Below, piece after piece: positions 8,349 through 16,937 of a stretch of DNA of 64,000 nt (the stretch's first letter is position 1; every line of letters begins with the position of its first letter). The position numbers were made by a program, and so were the translations under genes. Source of the stretch: JBCCGR01 sp039029195 (GTDB lineage: Bacteria > Pseudomonadota > Alphaproteobacteria > Rhizobiales > Rhizobiaceae); contig JBCCGR010000023.1 in the NCBI GenBank assembly GCA_039029195.1, positions 12,344 to 76,343 on the forward strand, given 5' to 3'. The notes below the pieces were generated by a model. The model did not search any database. It was not told the DNA's origin and was given only the letters and a program-made list of their open reading frames with translations.

Positions 8349-8924
8349 CTATTCCTGCTCGATCTTCTTCAGTTTTTCCTTGCCCTGCTCAGCGGCCTCG
8401 GCTTTCAGCCGCGCAAGCTCAGATGCGTGATCGTCAGAAGCGGTGGTTGCGGATGCATCGGCTTGCGCTCCCGCAGCACGCAATTCTTCCCGCAGCTTCT
8501 TCACCTGTTCAGGCGTGAGCTGTGAGGTTTGCGCGCGCGGGCGCTTGCCAAATGTCGGGAACTGTCCGGTGCGCGATGGGCCCGTCGCTGCCTTGGGACG
8601 CTCCGTTGTCCGCGCGTTGGCGGCTTCAGGATCCGGGACCACCCTGACGGCGTCAGTGATCTTCCCATCACTCTGATCCGGCGGAGTGGCAAAAGCCGTT
8701 GTCGCAACTGGATCGCCGTCCTTCGCCGGATTGGCACCATTGCGGACCAAGGATGTTGGAGCGCCCGCATTGGCGTTCGGATTAACCCCGGCCGAGAGGT
8801 TTTCAGCCGAATTTGAAACGCAACCGGTCAGCAACGCGAGCGACATGGCGCCCACGGCCAAAAGCCCGGTATCAAAGACGGTGCGTCTTTGCTCCGCGCG
8901 CAGCTGATTGCGTTTCGTGTTCAT
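8349..8924 (-). CDS. Putative lipoprotein, low-complexity
   Basis: Predicted exported lipoprotein of 191 residues. A basic n-region (KRNQLRAEQRR) is followed by a hydrophobic stretch and the lipobox LLTGC, placing the lipidated Cys near residue 35. The mature part is rich in Ala, Asn, Thr and Pro and looks disordered; the last ~60 residues form a charged helix (LTPEQVKKLREELRAAG and a Lys/Glu-rich end). I do not recognise a catalytic domain. It stands alone on the minus strand between the aminotransferase and the MAPEG gene. Because the n-region is long, the true start could be slightly downstream of 8924. Confidence 0.7.
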   Translation of the reverse strand: MNTKRNQLRAEQRRTVFDTGLLAVGAMSLALLTGCVSNSAENLSAGVNPNANAGAPTSLVRNGANPAKDGDPVATTAFATPPDQSDGKITDAVRVVPDPEAANARTTERPKAATGPSRTGQFPTFGKRPRAQTSQLTPEQVKKLREELRAAGAQADASATTASDDHASELARLKAEAAEQGKEKLKKIEQE

Positions 8925-9031
8925 GCATCTGCTTTTAACCCAGAATGTGTTGGGAAAACGATAAAAAAACGAAACTGTGAACGCTGCGACACTTTTGGTT
9001 AACGAGCTACCGGCCTGGAGCTGGTGGTCGT

Positions 9032-9421
9032 TCAGCCGAACATTGACCAGCCGAGATAACCCATCGCGATGAGCATTGAGAGGGATGTTCCGGTGCTTCC
9101 CACACCGCGCAGCACCTCGTTCGGCTTGTCAAAATTGATCCCGAATGGATGGAGCACTCGGCTTGCAAGCAGCAAAACGCCAATCACGTGCAACAGTGTA
9201 GACCCTGCCCCGTTCATTTCTGCAAGCCCCATCAGGATCAGAGCCAGCGGCACATTTTCGATGAAATTGCCGTGCTGACGCATACGCTCGGCAAGCTGTT
9301 TGTCACCACCATCCAGAATGGAAATGCCATTCTTGGCCCGAAGTATACTCACCCGCGCGCCCAGCCACATGGCAAGCAGTGCTAGTAAAATGGCGTAAAG
9401 TGCTGTGATTTGAAGTGTCAT
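9032..9421 (-). CDS. MAPEG-family membrane protein
   Basis: Small integral membrane protein (129 residues) of the MAPEG superfamily (membrane-associated proteins in eicosanoid and glutathione metabolism), whose better-known members are microsomal glutathione transferases. It begins with a membrane helix (LYAILLALLAMWLGARVSILRAKNGI) followed by the family-typical basic loop and the RMRQHGNFIENVPLALILMGLAE segment. About four membrane helices are apparent. The bacterial role is uncertain; detoxification or lipid-peroxide handling is usually suggested. A perfect 30-bp interrupted palindrome (9432-9461) lies directly upstream of the ribosome-binding region, implying repressor control. Confidence 0.88.
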   Translation of the reverse strand: MTLQITALYAILLALLAMWLGARVSILRAKNGISILDGGDKQLAERMRQHGNFIENVPLALILMGLAEMNGAGSTLLHVIGVLLLASRVLHPFGINFDKPNEVLRGVGSTGTSLSMLIAMGYLGWSMFG

Positions 9422-9431
9422 TGGTCGCTCT

Positions 9432-9461
9432 CCGTTAATTTACTTTTTTGTAAATTAACGG
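9432..9461. promoter_or_regulatory. Perfect 12+12 bp palindrome in front of the MAPEG gene (candidate operator)
   Basis: CCGTTAATTTAC (9432-9443) and GTAAATTAACGG (9450-9461) are exact inverse copies around six T residues (six A on the coding strand). The distance to the start codon at 9421 is 10 bp, so the site overlaps the 5' leader just upstream of a GGAGAG-type ribosome-binding site. The symmetry and AT-rich core resemble a TetR- or MarR-like operator. The cognate regulator is not in this neighbourhood. Confidence 0.5.
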
Positions 9462-9510
9462 AAAGCTTATATCAAGCCCGCGATTATACGGCTGGCGTCA
9501 CGCGGGGATT

Positions 9511-10797
9511 TCAGCTTACAGCCGAGAGCGCCTGATCAAGATCAGCAATGATGTCGTTCGCGTCTTCAATGCCGATGGAAAGACGAACCACATCAGGACC
9601 CGCGCCCGCTGCGATCTTTTGATCATCATCAAGCTGACGGTGCGTGGTCGATGCCGGATGAATGATCAGCGAGCGCGTATCACCAAGATTGGCAAGATGC
9701 GAAAAGAGCTGAACATTCGACACCAGATCAACACCCGCCTGATAGCCGCCTTTGACGCCGAACGAGAACAGAGCCCCTGCCCCTTTCGGCATGTAGCGCT
9801 GCTGCAGTTCGTGGTGCGGATCGGAGGAGAGACCCGCATACGACACCCATTCGACCTTGTCGTGACCTTGCAAGAACTCAGCCACCCTCAACGCATTGTC
9901 GCAGTGGCGCTGCATGCGCAGACCCAGCGTTTCAATGCCAGTGATGATCTGAAACGCGTTGAATGGCGAAATGGCCGGACCAAGGTCACGCATGCCAAGC
10001 ACGCGGCAAGCAATCGCAAAAGCAAAGTTACCGAAAGTCTCGCCTAGCACCATGCCGTTGTATTCGGGGCGCGGTTCAGAAAGCAGCGGGTAGCGGTCGG
10101 TTTTCATCCAGTCGAACGTGCCGCCATCGACAATCGCGCCACCCATGGAATTGCCGTGCCCACCCATAAATTTGGTAAGCGAGTGAACGACGATGTCTGC
10201 GCCATGCTCGATGGGCTTGCAGAGGTACGGAGTCGCCAATGTGTTGTCGACGATCAGCGGCAGATTGTTGGCGCGCGCCATTTCCGCGATGCCATTGATG
10301 TCCATCACCACGCCGCCCGGGTTAGCGAGGCTTTCAATAAAGATTGCCTTGGTCTTGTCGGTGATCTGGGCTTCAAAATCTGCCGGGGTTTGGCCACCGG
10401 CCCATTTCACGTTCCAGCCGAACGACTGGAACGACTGGCCAAACTGGTTGATCGAACCACCATAGAGTTTTGGAGAAGCAATGAACTCGTCACCCGGCGA
10501 CATGATCGTGTGCATGATCAGCAACTGCGCGCCATGGCCTGATGCGGTCGCAAGCGCAGCCGTGCCGCCTTCCAGCGCTGCAACGCGTTCTTCCAGCACC
10601 GCTTGCGTCGGGTTGGTGATACGGGTGTAAATGTTGCCGAAGGCCTGCAGCCCAAACAGCGATGCTGCATGGTCCACATCGTCGAACACAAAGGCCGTGG
10701 TCTGGTAAATTGGTGTTGCGCGTGCACCGGTTGCCGGATCGGGTTGCGCGCCCGCGTGAACGGCAAGCGTGTCGAATCCGGGTTCGTGATTGCTCAT
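9511..10797 (-). CDS. metY: O-acetylhomoserine sulfhydrylase (aminocarboxypropyltransferase)
   Basis: PLP enzyme joining O-acetyl-L-homoserine and sulfide to give homocysteine, the direct sulfhydrylation route to methionine. The 428-residue length is that of MetY rather than the ~400 residues of MetZ. The sequence shows TPIYQTTAFVF, the YTRITNPTQAVLE cofactor segment and the Schiff-base Lys209 in SLTKFMGGHGNSMGG. The start at 10797 has a GGAGAG Shine-Dalgarno sequence. Transcription starts into a structured 5' region (about 10875-10920) with nested complementary arms; I could not match it to the SAM-II riboswitch core that often precedes met genes in alphaproteobacteria. Confidence 0.93.
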   Translation of the reverse strand: MSNHEPGFDTLAVHAGAQPDPATGARATPIYQTTAFVFDDVDHAASLFGLQAFGNIYTRITNPTQAVLEERVAALEGGTAALATASGHGAQLLIMHTIMSPGDEFIASPKLYGGSINQFGQSFQSFGWNVKWAGGQTPADFEAQITDKTKAIFIESLANPGGVVMDINGIAEMARANNLPLIVDNTLATPYLCKPIEHGADIVVHSLTKFMGGHGNSMGGAIVDGGTFDWMKTDRYPLLSEPRPEYNGMVLGETFGNFAFAIACRVLGMRDLGPAISPFNAFQIITGIETLGLRMQRHCDNALRVAEFLQGHDKVEWVSYAGLSSDPHHELQQRYMPKGAGALFSFGVKGGYQAGVDLVSNVQLFSHLANLGDTRSLIIHPASTTHRQLDDDQKIAAGAGPDVVRLSIGIEDANDIIADLDQALSAVS

Positions 10798-10874
10798 TGA
10801 TACTCTCCAAATGTCCTTGTCGATAAAGGCCCTGCCACAGCAACCACCTTTTCAGAAAATCCGCCGCACTATGT

Positions 10875-10920
10875 AACCAAAGGCCGGGTGTGGTCAAAGA
10901 CCCGTCTAAGTTGCTTGGTT
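10875..10920 (-). promoter_or_regulatory. Nested inverted repeats in the metY leader
   Basis: AACCAA (10875-10880) pairs with TTGGTT (10915-10920), enclosing a second hairpin with GGTC (10892-10895) and GACC (10899-10902) flanked by complementary C/G triplets. It lies ~80-120 bp upstream of the metY start. It could be a structured leader or a protein-binding site. The conserved SAM-II bases are not visible. Confidence 0.25.
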
Positions 10921-11050
10921 AAAAAGGAAAATATCCTGTCTGGAGGACTTCATCGTTTAGGACGTTTCGGCAATCCGGTTGCAGCGCACATATAGAGCCC
11001 GTAAACCGATCAATACGGCAGTGTTTTAACCGCATCTCAAGGGGCAGATT

Positions 11051-11833
11051 ATGAGTGCGACACCAACCATTCGGAATGATTTGAGTACAGACTCGCTCGT
11101 GCAACTGGCTAATCGCCAGATCGCGGCCATTCATGTGAAAGGGTTTTATCCAGCGGAGCAATGTCAGGCGATTTCTGAAAAGGCAATCGCCCATGACAAG
11201 CTGGAGTTCTACGCCAAGGAAAAGGTAAAAACCGTCGCGCGCCTTCACATTCCGCACGCCGATACAGACGGCCATCCGGAGGTGAAAAAGGCCTATCATG
11301 AAAACGCAATCGCTTCGATCCACGACACAAGGTCGATCTTTTATCCGCACATCAGTCCGGTCGACCATCTGAAGCTGTTGTTGCAGGAATTTTGGCCATC
11401 TGGCGCCAATTTGCAGCACCTTGACGGGCGAAAGTGTTTTTCGGGCGCGCTACGGGTGTTCTGGCCTAAGACGGCAGAGTTTTTCCCGCACTATGACCGG
11501 CTGGACGAGGAAAGCAGCGCCAGTGAACTTGAACATATGGGCGAGCAGCTCGGCGCCAACATCTATCTTCAGACCCCTTCCAGTGGCGGCGATCTTCAAA
11601 TGTGGCTACGCGAGGCCACACCGGACGAAAAGATCACCATTCGTGAAGTCGAAGGTCTGGAGCCCGAGGATGTGGGACCGCCGAAGCTGGTCATCCACCC
11701 GGAAGAAGGCGACCTTATCATCATGAGCACCCGCATGCTGCATGCCGTCACGCCCTCAGCAGACAGCCACCGAGTGTCGACCGGCACGTTTATCGGCGTT
11801 CATGGCGACAGGCCACTGTCCTACTGGAGTTGA
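11051..11833 (+). CDS. 2-oxoglutarate/Fe(II)-dependent oxygenase family protein
   Basis: Predicted cytoplasmic non-haem iron dioxygenase, 260 residues. The iron triad is recognisable as His147-Asp149 (FFPHYDRL) and His231 (RMLHAVTP), with Arg241 (SHRVST) placed to bind 2-oxoglutarate, all in a double-stranded beta-helix order. The N-terminal region (FYPAEQCQAISEKAI) resembles the start of prolyl-hydroxylase-like domains. Substrate unknown. It is transcribed away from metY, with about 250 bp between the two starts, and is followed by a repeat-filled gap, so it is probably monocistronic. Confidence 0.78.
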   Translation: MSATPTIRNDLSTDSLVQLANRQIAAIHVKGFYPAEQCQAISEKAIAHDKLEFYAKEKVKTVARLHIPHADTDGHPEVKKAYHENAIASIHDTRSIFYPHISPVDHLKLLLQEFWPSGANLQHLDGRKCFSGALRVFWPKTAEFFPHYDRLDEESSASELEHMGEQLGANIYLQTPSSGGDLQMWLREATPDEKITIREVEGLEPEDVGPPKLVIHPEEGDLIIMSTRMLHAVTPSADSHRVSTGTFIGVHGDRPLSYWS

Positions 11834-11896
11834 GCGGGGGTGTGTGAGGCGTGAGTTCTTATTCTGATTGAGTGTTCTTCGCCAAACTATCTACCT

Positions 11897-12020
11897 GTCA
11901 TCTTCGGGCTCGACCCGAAGACCCACACCGTGACCTTACGACGCCTGCCCGAAATGAAACTTCAGGGAATGGGTTGCCGGGTCACGTTTTCGCGTTCCGC
12001 TCAAACGGCCCGACAATGAC
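11897..12020. repeat. Palindromic intergenic element pair (REP/BIME-like); right half is a 55-bp family copy
   Basis: The left part is a hairpin: TCTTCGGG (11901-11908), 5-nt loop, CCCGAAGA (11914-11921), preceded by GTCA and followed by CCCA. The right part (11966-12020) runs from GGAATGGGTT to CCCGACAATGAC and aligns with copies at 29796-29854, 39350-39404 and, inverted, 39453-39512. It fills most of the 300-bp gap between the oxygenase and the CoA-binding gene, in which I see no gene. Confidence 0.7.
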
Positions 12021-12133
12021 ATCGATGGTTGCTTCGGCCTTCGAGCCTCGCTGGTGAAGAACCCGCAGTTTCAAAAAATTCCAGTCGAGATCTTGCGTTT
12101 TCTTTTCGCTCAATCGCCATCTGCGTTACGCCC

Positions 12134-12664
12134 TCAACTGTCCAACCCAAAGTGCTGGAAGCCCTTGCGCAGAATGGGTTTTTTTGCCGAAACCAGTTCC
12201 CGATTGTAGCCAACCCAGGCGATTTCGCCGGAATGGCGGCCATATTCGATCTTCGGGCAACGGTCCATGACCACTTCCATACCAGCCATTTCAGCCACTT
12301 TGGCAACTTCGTCATTGCGAACGCCAAGTTGCATCCAGACCGTCTTAGGCAATGGATCGAGCGCCAGAATTTCCGCCATAACCTGTGGTACGGCGTCACC
12401 GGCGCGGAAAATATCCACGAGGTCCGGCGTGCCGGGGCAATCGGCCAGCGTGGCATAGGTCATCGCGCCGCATATCTCTTTGCCGGCCCGTCCGGGATTG
12501 ACCGGCCAGACCGTATAGCCCTTGTCGATCAGATATTTGACGACAAAGAAGCTTGGCCGAATGGGGTTGGCACTGGCACCCACAATGGCCACCGTTTTCG
12601 TCTCATCAAGAATGCGGCGAATGTAATGCGGTGGATAGTGGTCGTGGTTCAACTGTCCGTCCAC
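12134..12664 (-). CDS. CoA-binding domain protein (YccU-like)
   Basis: Stand-alone CoA-binding Rossmann protein of 176 residues, the family that includes YccU and resembles the N-terminal part of succinyl-CoA synthetase alpha. The fold start is visible as VAIVGASANPIRPSFFVVKYL, with the later WMQLGVRNDEVAKVAE and VMDRCPKIEYGRH segments typical of the family. Its ATG (12664) lies inside the last codons of the enoyl-CoA hydratase gene, overlapping by 16 bp, so the two are translationally coupled. A link to acyl-CoA metabolism is implied by that partner. Precise function unknown. Confidence 0.85.
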   Translation of the reverse strand: MDGQLNHDHYPPHYIRRILDETKTVAIVGASANPIRPSFFVVKYLIDKGYTVWPVNPGRAGKEICGAMTYATLADCPGTPDLVDIFRAGDAVPQVMAEILALDPLPKTVWMQLGVRNDEVAKVAEMAGMEVVMDRCPKIEYGRHSGEIAWVGYNRELVSAKKPILRKGFQHFGLDS

Positions 12665-13479
12665 TCGGGGTCGCGTTTGTCCAGAAACGCGCCAATGCCT
12701 TCCTGCGCATCCCGCGCCAGCATGTTCTCGGTCATGACCCGTGACGCATATTCATAGGCTTCGGAAAGTGGCATTTCGCGCTGCGCATAAAATGCCTGCT
12801 TGCCGACCTTCAGCGTGTAGGAAGATTTCGACGCAATGGTTGAGGCGTATTTGTCTGTCACCTGACGCAGATAATCACGCGGCACAACCCTGTTGACGAG
12901 ACCGTTTTCACGCGCGGCAGACGCATCAATTGTCTCGCCGGTCAACAACATCTCCATGGCATGTTTGCGATGCATGACGCGGGAAAGCGCGACCATTGGC
13001 GTTGAACAGAACAGGCCAATGTGAACACCCGGTGTGCAGAATGTCGAACGGTCGCTGACAATCGCCAGATCGCAGGAAGCCACCAGCTGAGCTCCAGCCG
13101 CCGTTGCCAGACCATCCACCTCCGCAATCACCGGCTTGGGATGATTGACGATTGATTGCATCAGCGTGGCGCACTTGCCGAGGATCAGTTCGAAATAGGC
13201 CCTGCCCCGGTCATCGTCCGACCGTTTTGCTTCCATTTCCTTCAAATCGTGCCCGGCACAAAACAGATCGCCGGTGGATGCGAGAATGATAACCCGAACT
13301 GCGTCATTCTCCGCCGCTTCATCAAATGCCTGCTGAAGTTCACCAAGCATTGCCTCCGACAATGTGTTCGCCGGTGGACGCGACATGGTCAGCCGCAAGA
13401 CGCCATCGTCAGCAAGATCAGAAAGCAATGCGGTGGCAGAAGTATCAACGATTTTGGGTATTGTGACAGCGTCAGTCAT
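12649..13479 (-). CDS. Enoyl-CoA hydratase/isomerase family protein
   Basis: Crotonase-fold enzyme of 276 residues acting on acyl-CoA thioesters. The oxyanion-hole segments are seen as FCAGHDLKEME (about residues 72-82) and DGLATAAGAQLVASCDLAI (about 123-141). In the second, the glycine-rich loop reads AAGAQ, and the canonical catalytic Glu positions are not obvious, so hydratase activity is not assured; the subgroup looks like ECHDC3-type proteins often annotated simply as enoyl-CoA hydratase. It overlaps the downstream CoA-binding gene by 16 bp. The gene is divergent from the Old Yellow Enzyme at 13626, with a ~146-bp shared promoter region. Confidence 0.87.
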   Translation of the reverse strand: MTDAVTIPKIVDTSATALLSDLADDGVLRLTMSRPPANTLSEAMLGELQQAFDEAAENDAVRVIILASTGDLFCAGHDLKEMEAKRSDDDRGRAYFELILGKCATLMQSIVNHPKPVIAEVDGLATAAGAQLVASCDLAIVSDRSTFCTPGVHIGLFCSTPMVALSRVMHRKHAMEMLLTGETIDASAARENGLVNRVVPRDYLRQVTDKYASTIASKSSYTLKVGKQAFYAQREMPLSEAYEYASRVMTENMLARDAQEGIGAFLDKRDPEWTDS

Positions 13480-13625
13480 TGTTTGAACTCATTGGGTGAG
13501 CCGACAGAACCGTTGCTAGCCAGTCCCTCGAAGATTTGTAATCGCAGCACGGCTGGTTTTACTTTTCGCGCAGCGTTCGCCATGGCAAGGTCCGCACAAA
13601 TACCCTCCCAGGATTCGTTCCAGCC

Positions 13626-14735
13626 ATGTCCCATCTGTTTTCTCCCGGTCAGCTCGGCCCGCTGACCCTTTCCAACCGCATTGTTGTTGCGCCCATGTGC
13701 CAATATTCGGCGGATCAAGGCGCACTGACCGACTGGCACCTGATGCATCTGGGCCAGTATGCCGTTTCAGGTGCGGGCCTTGTGTTTGTGGAAGCAACGG
13801 GTGTTGAAATGGAAGGGCGCATTTCGCCCGGCTGTCCTGCACTTTGCACCGATGAGCATGAAGCGGCGATGACACGAATTATTCAGTTTTATCGCGATTA
13901 TGGTGCTGCGAAAATCGGCATTCAGCTTGCCCATGCCGGGCGCAAGGCTTCAACCGATCTGCCCTGGAATGGCGGTCAGGCGCTCTCGGAAGAAAATGGT
14001 GCGTGGGAAACCGTTTCAGCGTCGGCCCTTCCCTACACGGAGGGTTGGCATACGCCGACGGCTCTTTCAGAAGACGGTCTGGAACGGCTCAAGCAAGCCT
14101 TTGTTCAGGCGGCCGAGCGCGCTGTGCGGGCGGGTTTTGACGTGATCGAACTCCACGCAGCGCACGGCTATCTCTTGCACCAGTTCCTGTCGCCGCTTTC
14201 GAACGAGCGTACGGACGAGTATGGCGGCAGTCTTGAAAACCGCATGCGGTTTCCACTTGAAGTGTTTGATGCCATTCGCGCGGCTGCACCCGACATGCCA
14301 CTTGGCGTGCGGTTTTCGGCGACTGACTGGGTCGAAGGATCGTCCTGGGCCATTGATGAGGCAACCCAGTTCACCGCCGCCCTGAAAGAACGTGGCTGCG
14401 ATTTCATCGATGTGTCCTCAGGCGGTAACAGCCCGCTGCAGCAGATTGAAGTTGGCCCAGGCTATCAGACCGGCTTTGCAAACCATATTCGGCGAGAAAC
14501 TGGCATGACCACCATGGCGGTTGGCATGATCACAGAAGCCAAACAGGCTGAGACGATCATCGCGACAGGTCAGGCAGACTATGTGGCTCTGGCTCGCGGC
14601 ATGCTTTACGATCCGCGCTGGGCCTGGCATGCGGCAGAGCAATTGCGCGCGCAGGCGGAATTTCCGCCGCAATATATGCGCTCACACCCCACGCTTCGTG
14701 GCCTGCCTGTTCCGGGAAACCCGCCGAAGAAGTGA
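13626..14735 (+). CDS. NADH:flavin oxidoreductase / Old Yellow Enzyme, YqjM-like
   Basis: FMN-dependent ene-reductase that reduces activated C=C bonds with NAD(P)H. The 369-residue TIM barrel shows the YqjM-class markers: Cys25 in PMCQYSA near the FMN and the substrate-binding His pair in ELHAAHGYLLHQFLSP, followed by TDEYGGSLENRMRF. The C-terminal ARGMLYDPRWAWHAAEQL is typical of class III Old Yellow Enzymes. It is transcribed divergently from the hydratase/CoA-binding pair and ends before a hairpin (14752-14774). The natural substrate is unknown; stress-related quinone or enone reduction is usual for the family. Confidence 0.92.
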   Translation: MSHLFSPGQLGPLTLSNRIVVAPMCQYSADQGALTDWHLMHLGQYAVSGAGLVFVEATGVEMEGRISPGCPALCTDEHEAAMTRIIQFYRDYGAAKIGIQLAHAGRKASTDLPWNGGQALSEENGAWETVSASALPYTEGWHTPTALSEDGLERLKQAFVQAAERAVRAGFDVIELHAAHGYLLHQFLSPLSNERTDEYGGSLENRMRFPLEVFDAIRAAAPDMPLGVRFSATDWVEGSSWAIDEATQFTAALKERGCDFIDVSSGGNSPLQQIEVGPGYQTGFANHIRRETGMTTMAVGMITEAKQAETIIATGQADYVALARGMLYDPRWAWHAAEQLRAQAEFPPQYMRSHPTLRGLPVPGNPPKK

Positions 14736-14751
14736 GGGGCTAGCGCGCACC

Positions 14752-14774
14752 GCGTTTTGATAGATTCAAAACGC
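14752..14774. terminator. Hairpin between convergent genes
   Basis: GCGTTTTGA (14752-14760), TAGAT loop, TCAAAACGC (14766-14774): a 9-bp perfect stem in the 143-bp gap between the convergent Old Yellow Enzyme and aldo/keto reductase genes. There is no T-run on either side. It may stabilise or end transcripts from both. Confidence 0.4.
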
Positions 14775-14878
14775 TGCGCTATGTGTTTGATTGTGCATAC
14801 CATTATCCGAGTGAGCCCGGGCCGCCAACGGTTCGAGGCCCGGATAGCGAACCGGTACCCACTTTTCGGTGGCATGCA

Positions 14879-15871
14879 CTAACAATACCGCTCAGCACCG
14901 GGTTGTTGGGCGGGCATGTATCGATCACCCCAGGCCCAACCTACGGGCAGCACCTGTTCTATTGCCGCCATATCGGATTCCGTGAGTTTTAAATCAGACG
15001 CATTCGCGCATTCGATCAGATGTTCTGACGACCGTGTGCCCGGGATAGGGAGCAAATGTTCGCCTCGGCCAAGGCACCAGGCAATGGCAAGTGTCGGCGC
15101 CGTGGTCCCCATCTCGGCGGCCAACCGCTTGAAACCCTCAACCTGCTTCAGATTGTAGGCATAGGCTGGTTCGGAAAAGCGCGTTGTTCCGATCCGAAAA
15201 TCGCCTTTCACAAAGGTCGACGGATCGGGTGCGTTGCTTGCAAAAATCCCACGCCCGAGCGGTGAGAATGGCACAAATGCGATGCCGAGATCCTTGCAGG
15301 TCTGGATGACACCAAGGTCAGGATAGCGGGTCCAAAGGGAGTATTCGCTTTGAACGGCTGCGACCGGTGCCACCGCATGGGCGCGACGCAGGGTGGCCGG
15401 TGAAACCTCACACAGGCCGATGTGTCCGATCTTGCCCGACTTTTGCAGGCGCGCCATGCCGTCCATCACCTCTTCAATGTCACGATCTTCCTCGCGCTTG
15501 TGCACATAGTAAAGCGGCACATGATCGACGTTGAGCCGCTTCAGCGATTTATCAAGCTGCTCGGCCAGATAGTCGTAGTCATTGCGGAAATACCGGCGGT
15601 TGGTTTCCGGGTCGCGAGCAATGCCACCCTTGGTGGCGATGGTGAATTCCCCAGGATTGTTCTGCATGAAGCTGGCGATCACACTTTCGGAAATTCCCAT
15701 GCCGTACACGTTCGCGGTGTCGAGAAAGTCGATGCCAAGATCGAGACAGGTCTTCAGCGTGGCATGGCTTTCCGCCTCATCTGTCGGACCGTAGGATCCC
15801 GCAAAGGACCAGGTGCCAAGACCGATTTCAGAAACGAGCGGGCCGTTCGAACCCAAAGGACGCTTGTTCAT
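14879..15871 (-). CDS. Aldo/keto reductase
   Basis: NADPH-dependent aldehyde/ketone reductase of the AKR superfamily, 330 residues, TIM barrel. Visible are the N-terminal GLGTWSFAGSYG, the catalytic Asp/Tyr motif in FLDTANVYG, VPLYYVHKRE around the active-site His, and the C-terminal cofactor motif PIPGTRSSEHLIECANA. It belongs to the YajO/Tas-like group of larger AKRs. Substrate unknown. It starts opposite the thioesterase gene at 16023, with ~150 bp between the two starts. GAAGATTCCC upstream may act as its ribosome-binding region. Confidence 0.92.
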   Translation of the reverse strand: MNKRPLGSNGPLVSEIGLGTWSFAGSYGPTDEAESHATLKTCLDLGIDFLDTANVYGMGISESVIASFMQNNPGEFTIATKGGIARDPETNRRYFRNDYDYLAEQLDKSLKRLNVDHVPLYYVHKREEDRDIEEVMDGMARLQKSGKIGHIGLCEVSPATLRRAHAVAPVAAVQSEYSLWTRYPDLGVIQTCKDLGIAFVPFSPLGRGIFASNAPDPSTFVKGDFRIGTTRFSEPAYAYNLKQVEGFKRLAAEMGTTAPTLAIAWCLGRGEHLLPIPGTRSSEHLIECANASDLKLTESDMAAIEQVLPVGWAWGDRYMPAQQPGAERYC

Positions 15872-16022
15872 GTTGGGAATCTTCTGTTCGTGGGAGAAGA
15901 GCCGTTATCATGTCGCGGTCGCTTGCCTGTGTGAAGAGGCCAATGCTCATTTGCTCAATTGCATTGACGCGACGCCCGGTGCAATGATCGGGCAAGCCTC
16001 AACGCATATCAGTTTCACCTCA

Positions 16023-16460
16023 ATGTCGAAGCCATTTCAGCCAGTTATGAGCGCAAGCGAAATCGACGCTCTGATTGCCAACATCTTTCCCCAGATCCAT
16101 GCGGGTGGCCAATGCCTCTACGTCGATGACGTCACACCGGGTGTGGCGCAAGTTCGGCTGGAACCGCGCGACGAACATTTGCGTCCCGGCGGCACGGTTT
16201 CGGGTCCCTCTCTGTTTTCTCTTGTGGATGTGGCAGCCTATGTGGTGGTGATGGGTCACATCGGCCCGGTTGCGCTGGCCGTAACCACCAATTGCAATAT
16301 CAATTTTCTTCGGAAACCCGAAATGCGCCCGCTGGTGTGCACTGCCTCTCTCATCAAACTGGGCAAACGGCTGTGTGTGGTGGAAGCCGGTATTCGCCAT
16401 GTGGGCGAAGATGATTTGGTGGCTCACGCAACGCTGACCTATTCGGTGCCACCGCGGTAA
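16023..16460 (+). CDS. PaaI-like hotdog-fold thioesterase
   Basis: Hotdog-fold acyl-CoA thioesterase-like protein of 145 residues. The PaaI signature is clear: RPGGTVSGPSLFSLVDVAAYVVV, in which Gly and Ser precede the long helix and Asp takes the catalytic position, followed by VTTNCNINFLRKPE. The ATG at 16023 is preferred because the open frame upstream runs into the start of the divergent aldo/keto reductase gene; ATGs at 15984 and 16047 are alternatives. DUF6194 follows within 10 bp on the same strand. Substrate unknown. Confidence 0.85.
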   Translation: MSKPFQPVMSASEIDALIANIFPQIHAGGQCLYVDDVTPGVAQVRLEPRDEHLRPGGTVSGPSLFSLVDVAAYVVVMGHIGPVALAVTTNCNINFLRKPEMRPLVCTASLIKLGKRLCVVEAGIRHVGEDDLVAHATLTYSVPPR

Positions 16461-16468
16461 TCGACTTG

Positions 16469-16933
16469 ATGTCCGTTCCGCCCATATCACCGGATGACGT
16501 CTTTGAGCACATCACAGGTACATTCGCTGGTGTGGTGCCCAAGTCCACCTGGGGTGAGACCGCGTTTTTCTACAATCCGGGCATGGCTTTAAAAAACGGC
16601 ACCTACTTCGCCACCATCAAAGAAAAAGATGGTGACAATGACCGGGCATCCAATCTCGATCGAGAGGGGTCCTGGCGGCTGAATATGGGTGTTCGGAAGG
16701 AAACATTCGTATCTCTGTTCGGGCCACCACCAAAGCGCCCCGGCAAAGGACAAATCATCGAGGGTCCATGGGACTTTGCTATGTCGGATCAGATCATGCC
16801 TCACCCGGTCTATGGCTGGATGGGCTGGCTTGCGGTCATCTCCCCTACCCTTTCAACTTGGGATCAATGCAAGGCGCTGATTGGTGACGCGCATGAGCGT
16901 GCGAAAGCGACGTTTGAGAAACGGGTGAAGTAG
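16469..16933 (+). CDS. DUF6194 family protein
   Basis: Protein of unknown function, 154 residues, matching my memory of DUF6194: WGETAFFYNPGM near the start, then FATIKEKDGDNDRASNLDREGSWRLNMGVRKET split by short loops, LFGPPPKRPGKG, and the diagnostic MPHPVYGWMGWL near the C terminus. No signal peptide or membrane helix. The start may be the ATG at 16469 or the TTG three bases earlier. It lies 8 bp after the thioesterase stop, so is probably co-transcribed, and is convergent with the NADAR gene at 16938. Role unknown. Confidence 0.75.
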   Translation: MSVPPISPDDVFEHITGTFAGVVPKSTWGETAFFYNPGMALKNGTYFATIKEKDGDNDRASNLDREGSWRLNMGVRKETFVSLFGPPPKRPGKGQIIEGPWDFAMSDQIMPHPVYGWMGWLAVISPTLSTWDQCKALIGDAHERAKATFEKRVK

Positions 16934-16937
16934 GAGA

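Noticed and set aside
10798..10920. SAM-II riboswitch upstream of metY
   Set aside because: Expected from knowledge of alphaproteobacterial met genes, but the conserved core bases and pseudoknot pattern could not be found by eye. Kept only as a structured leader.
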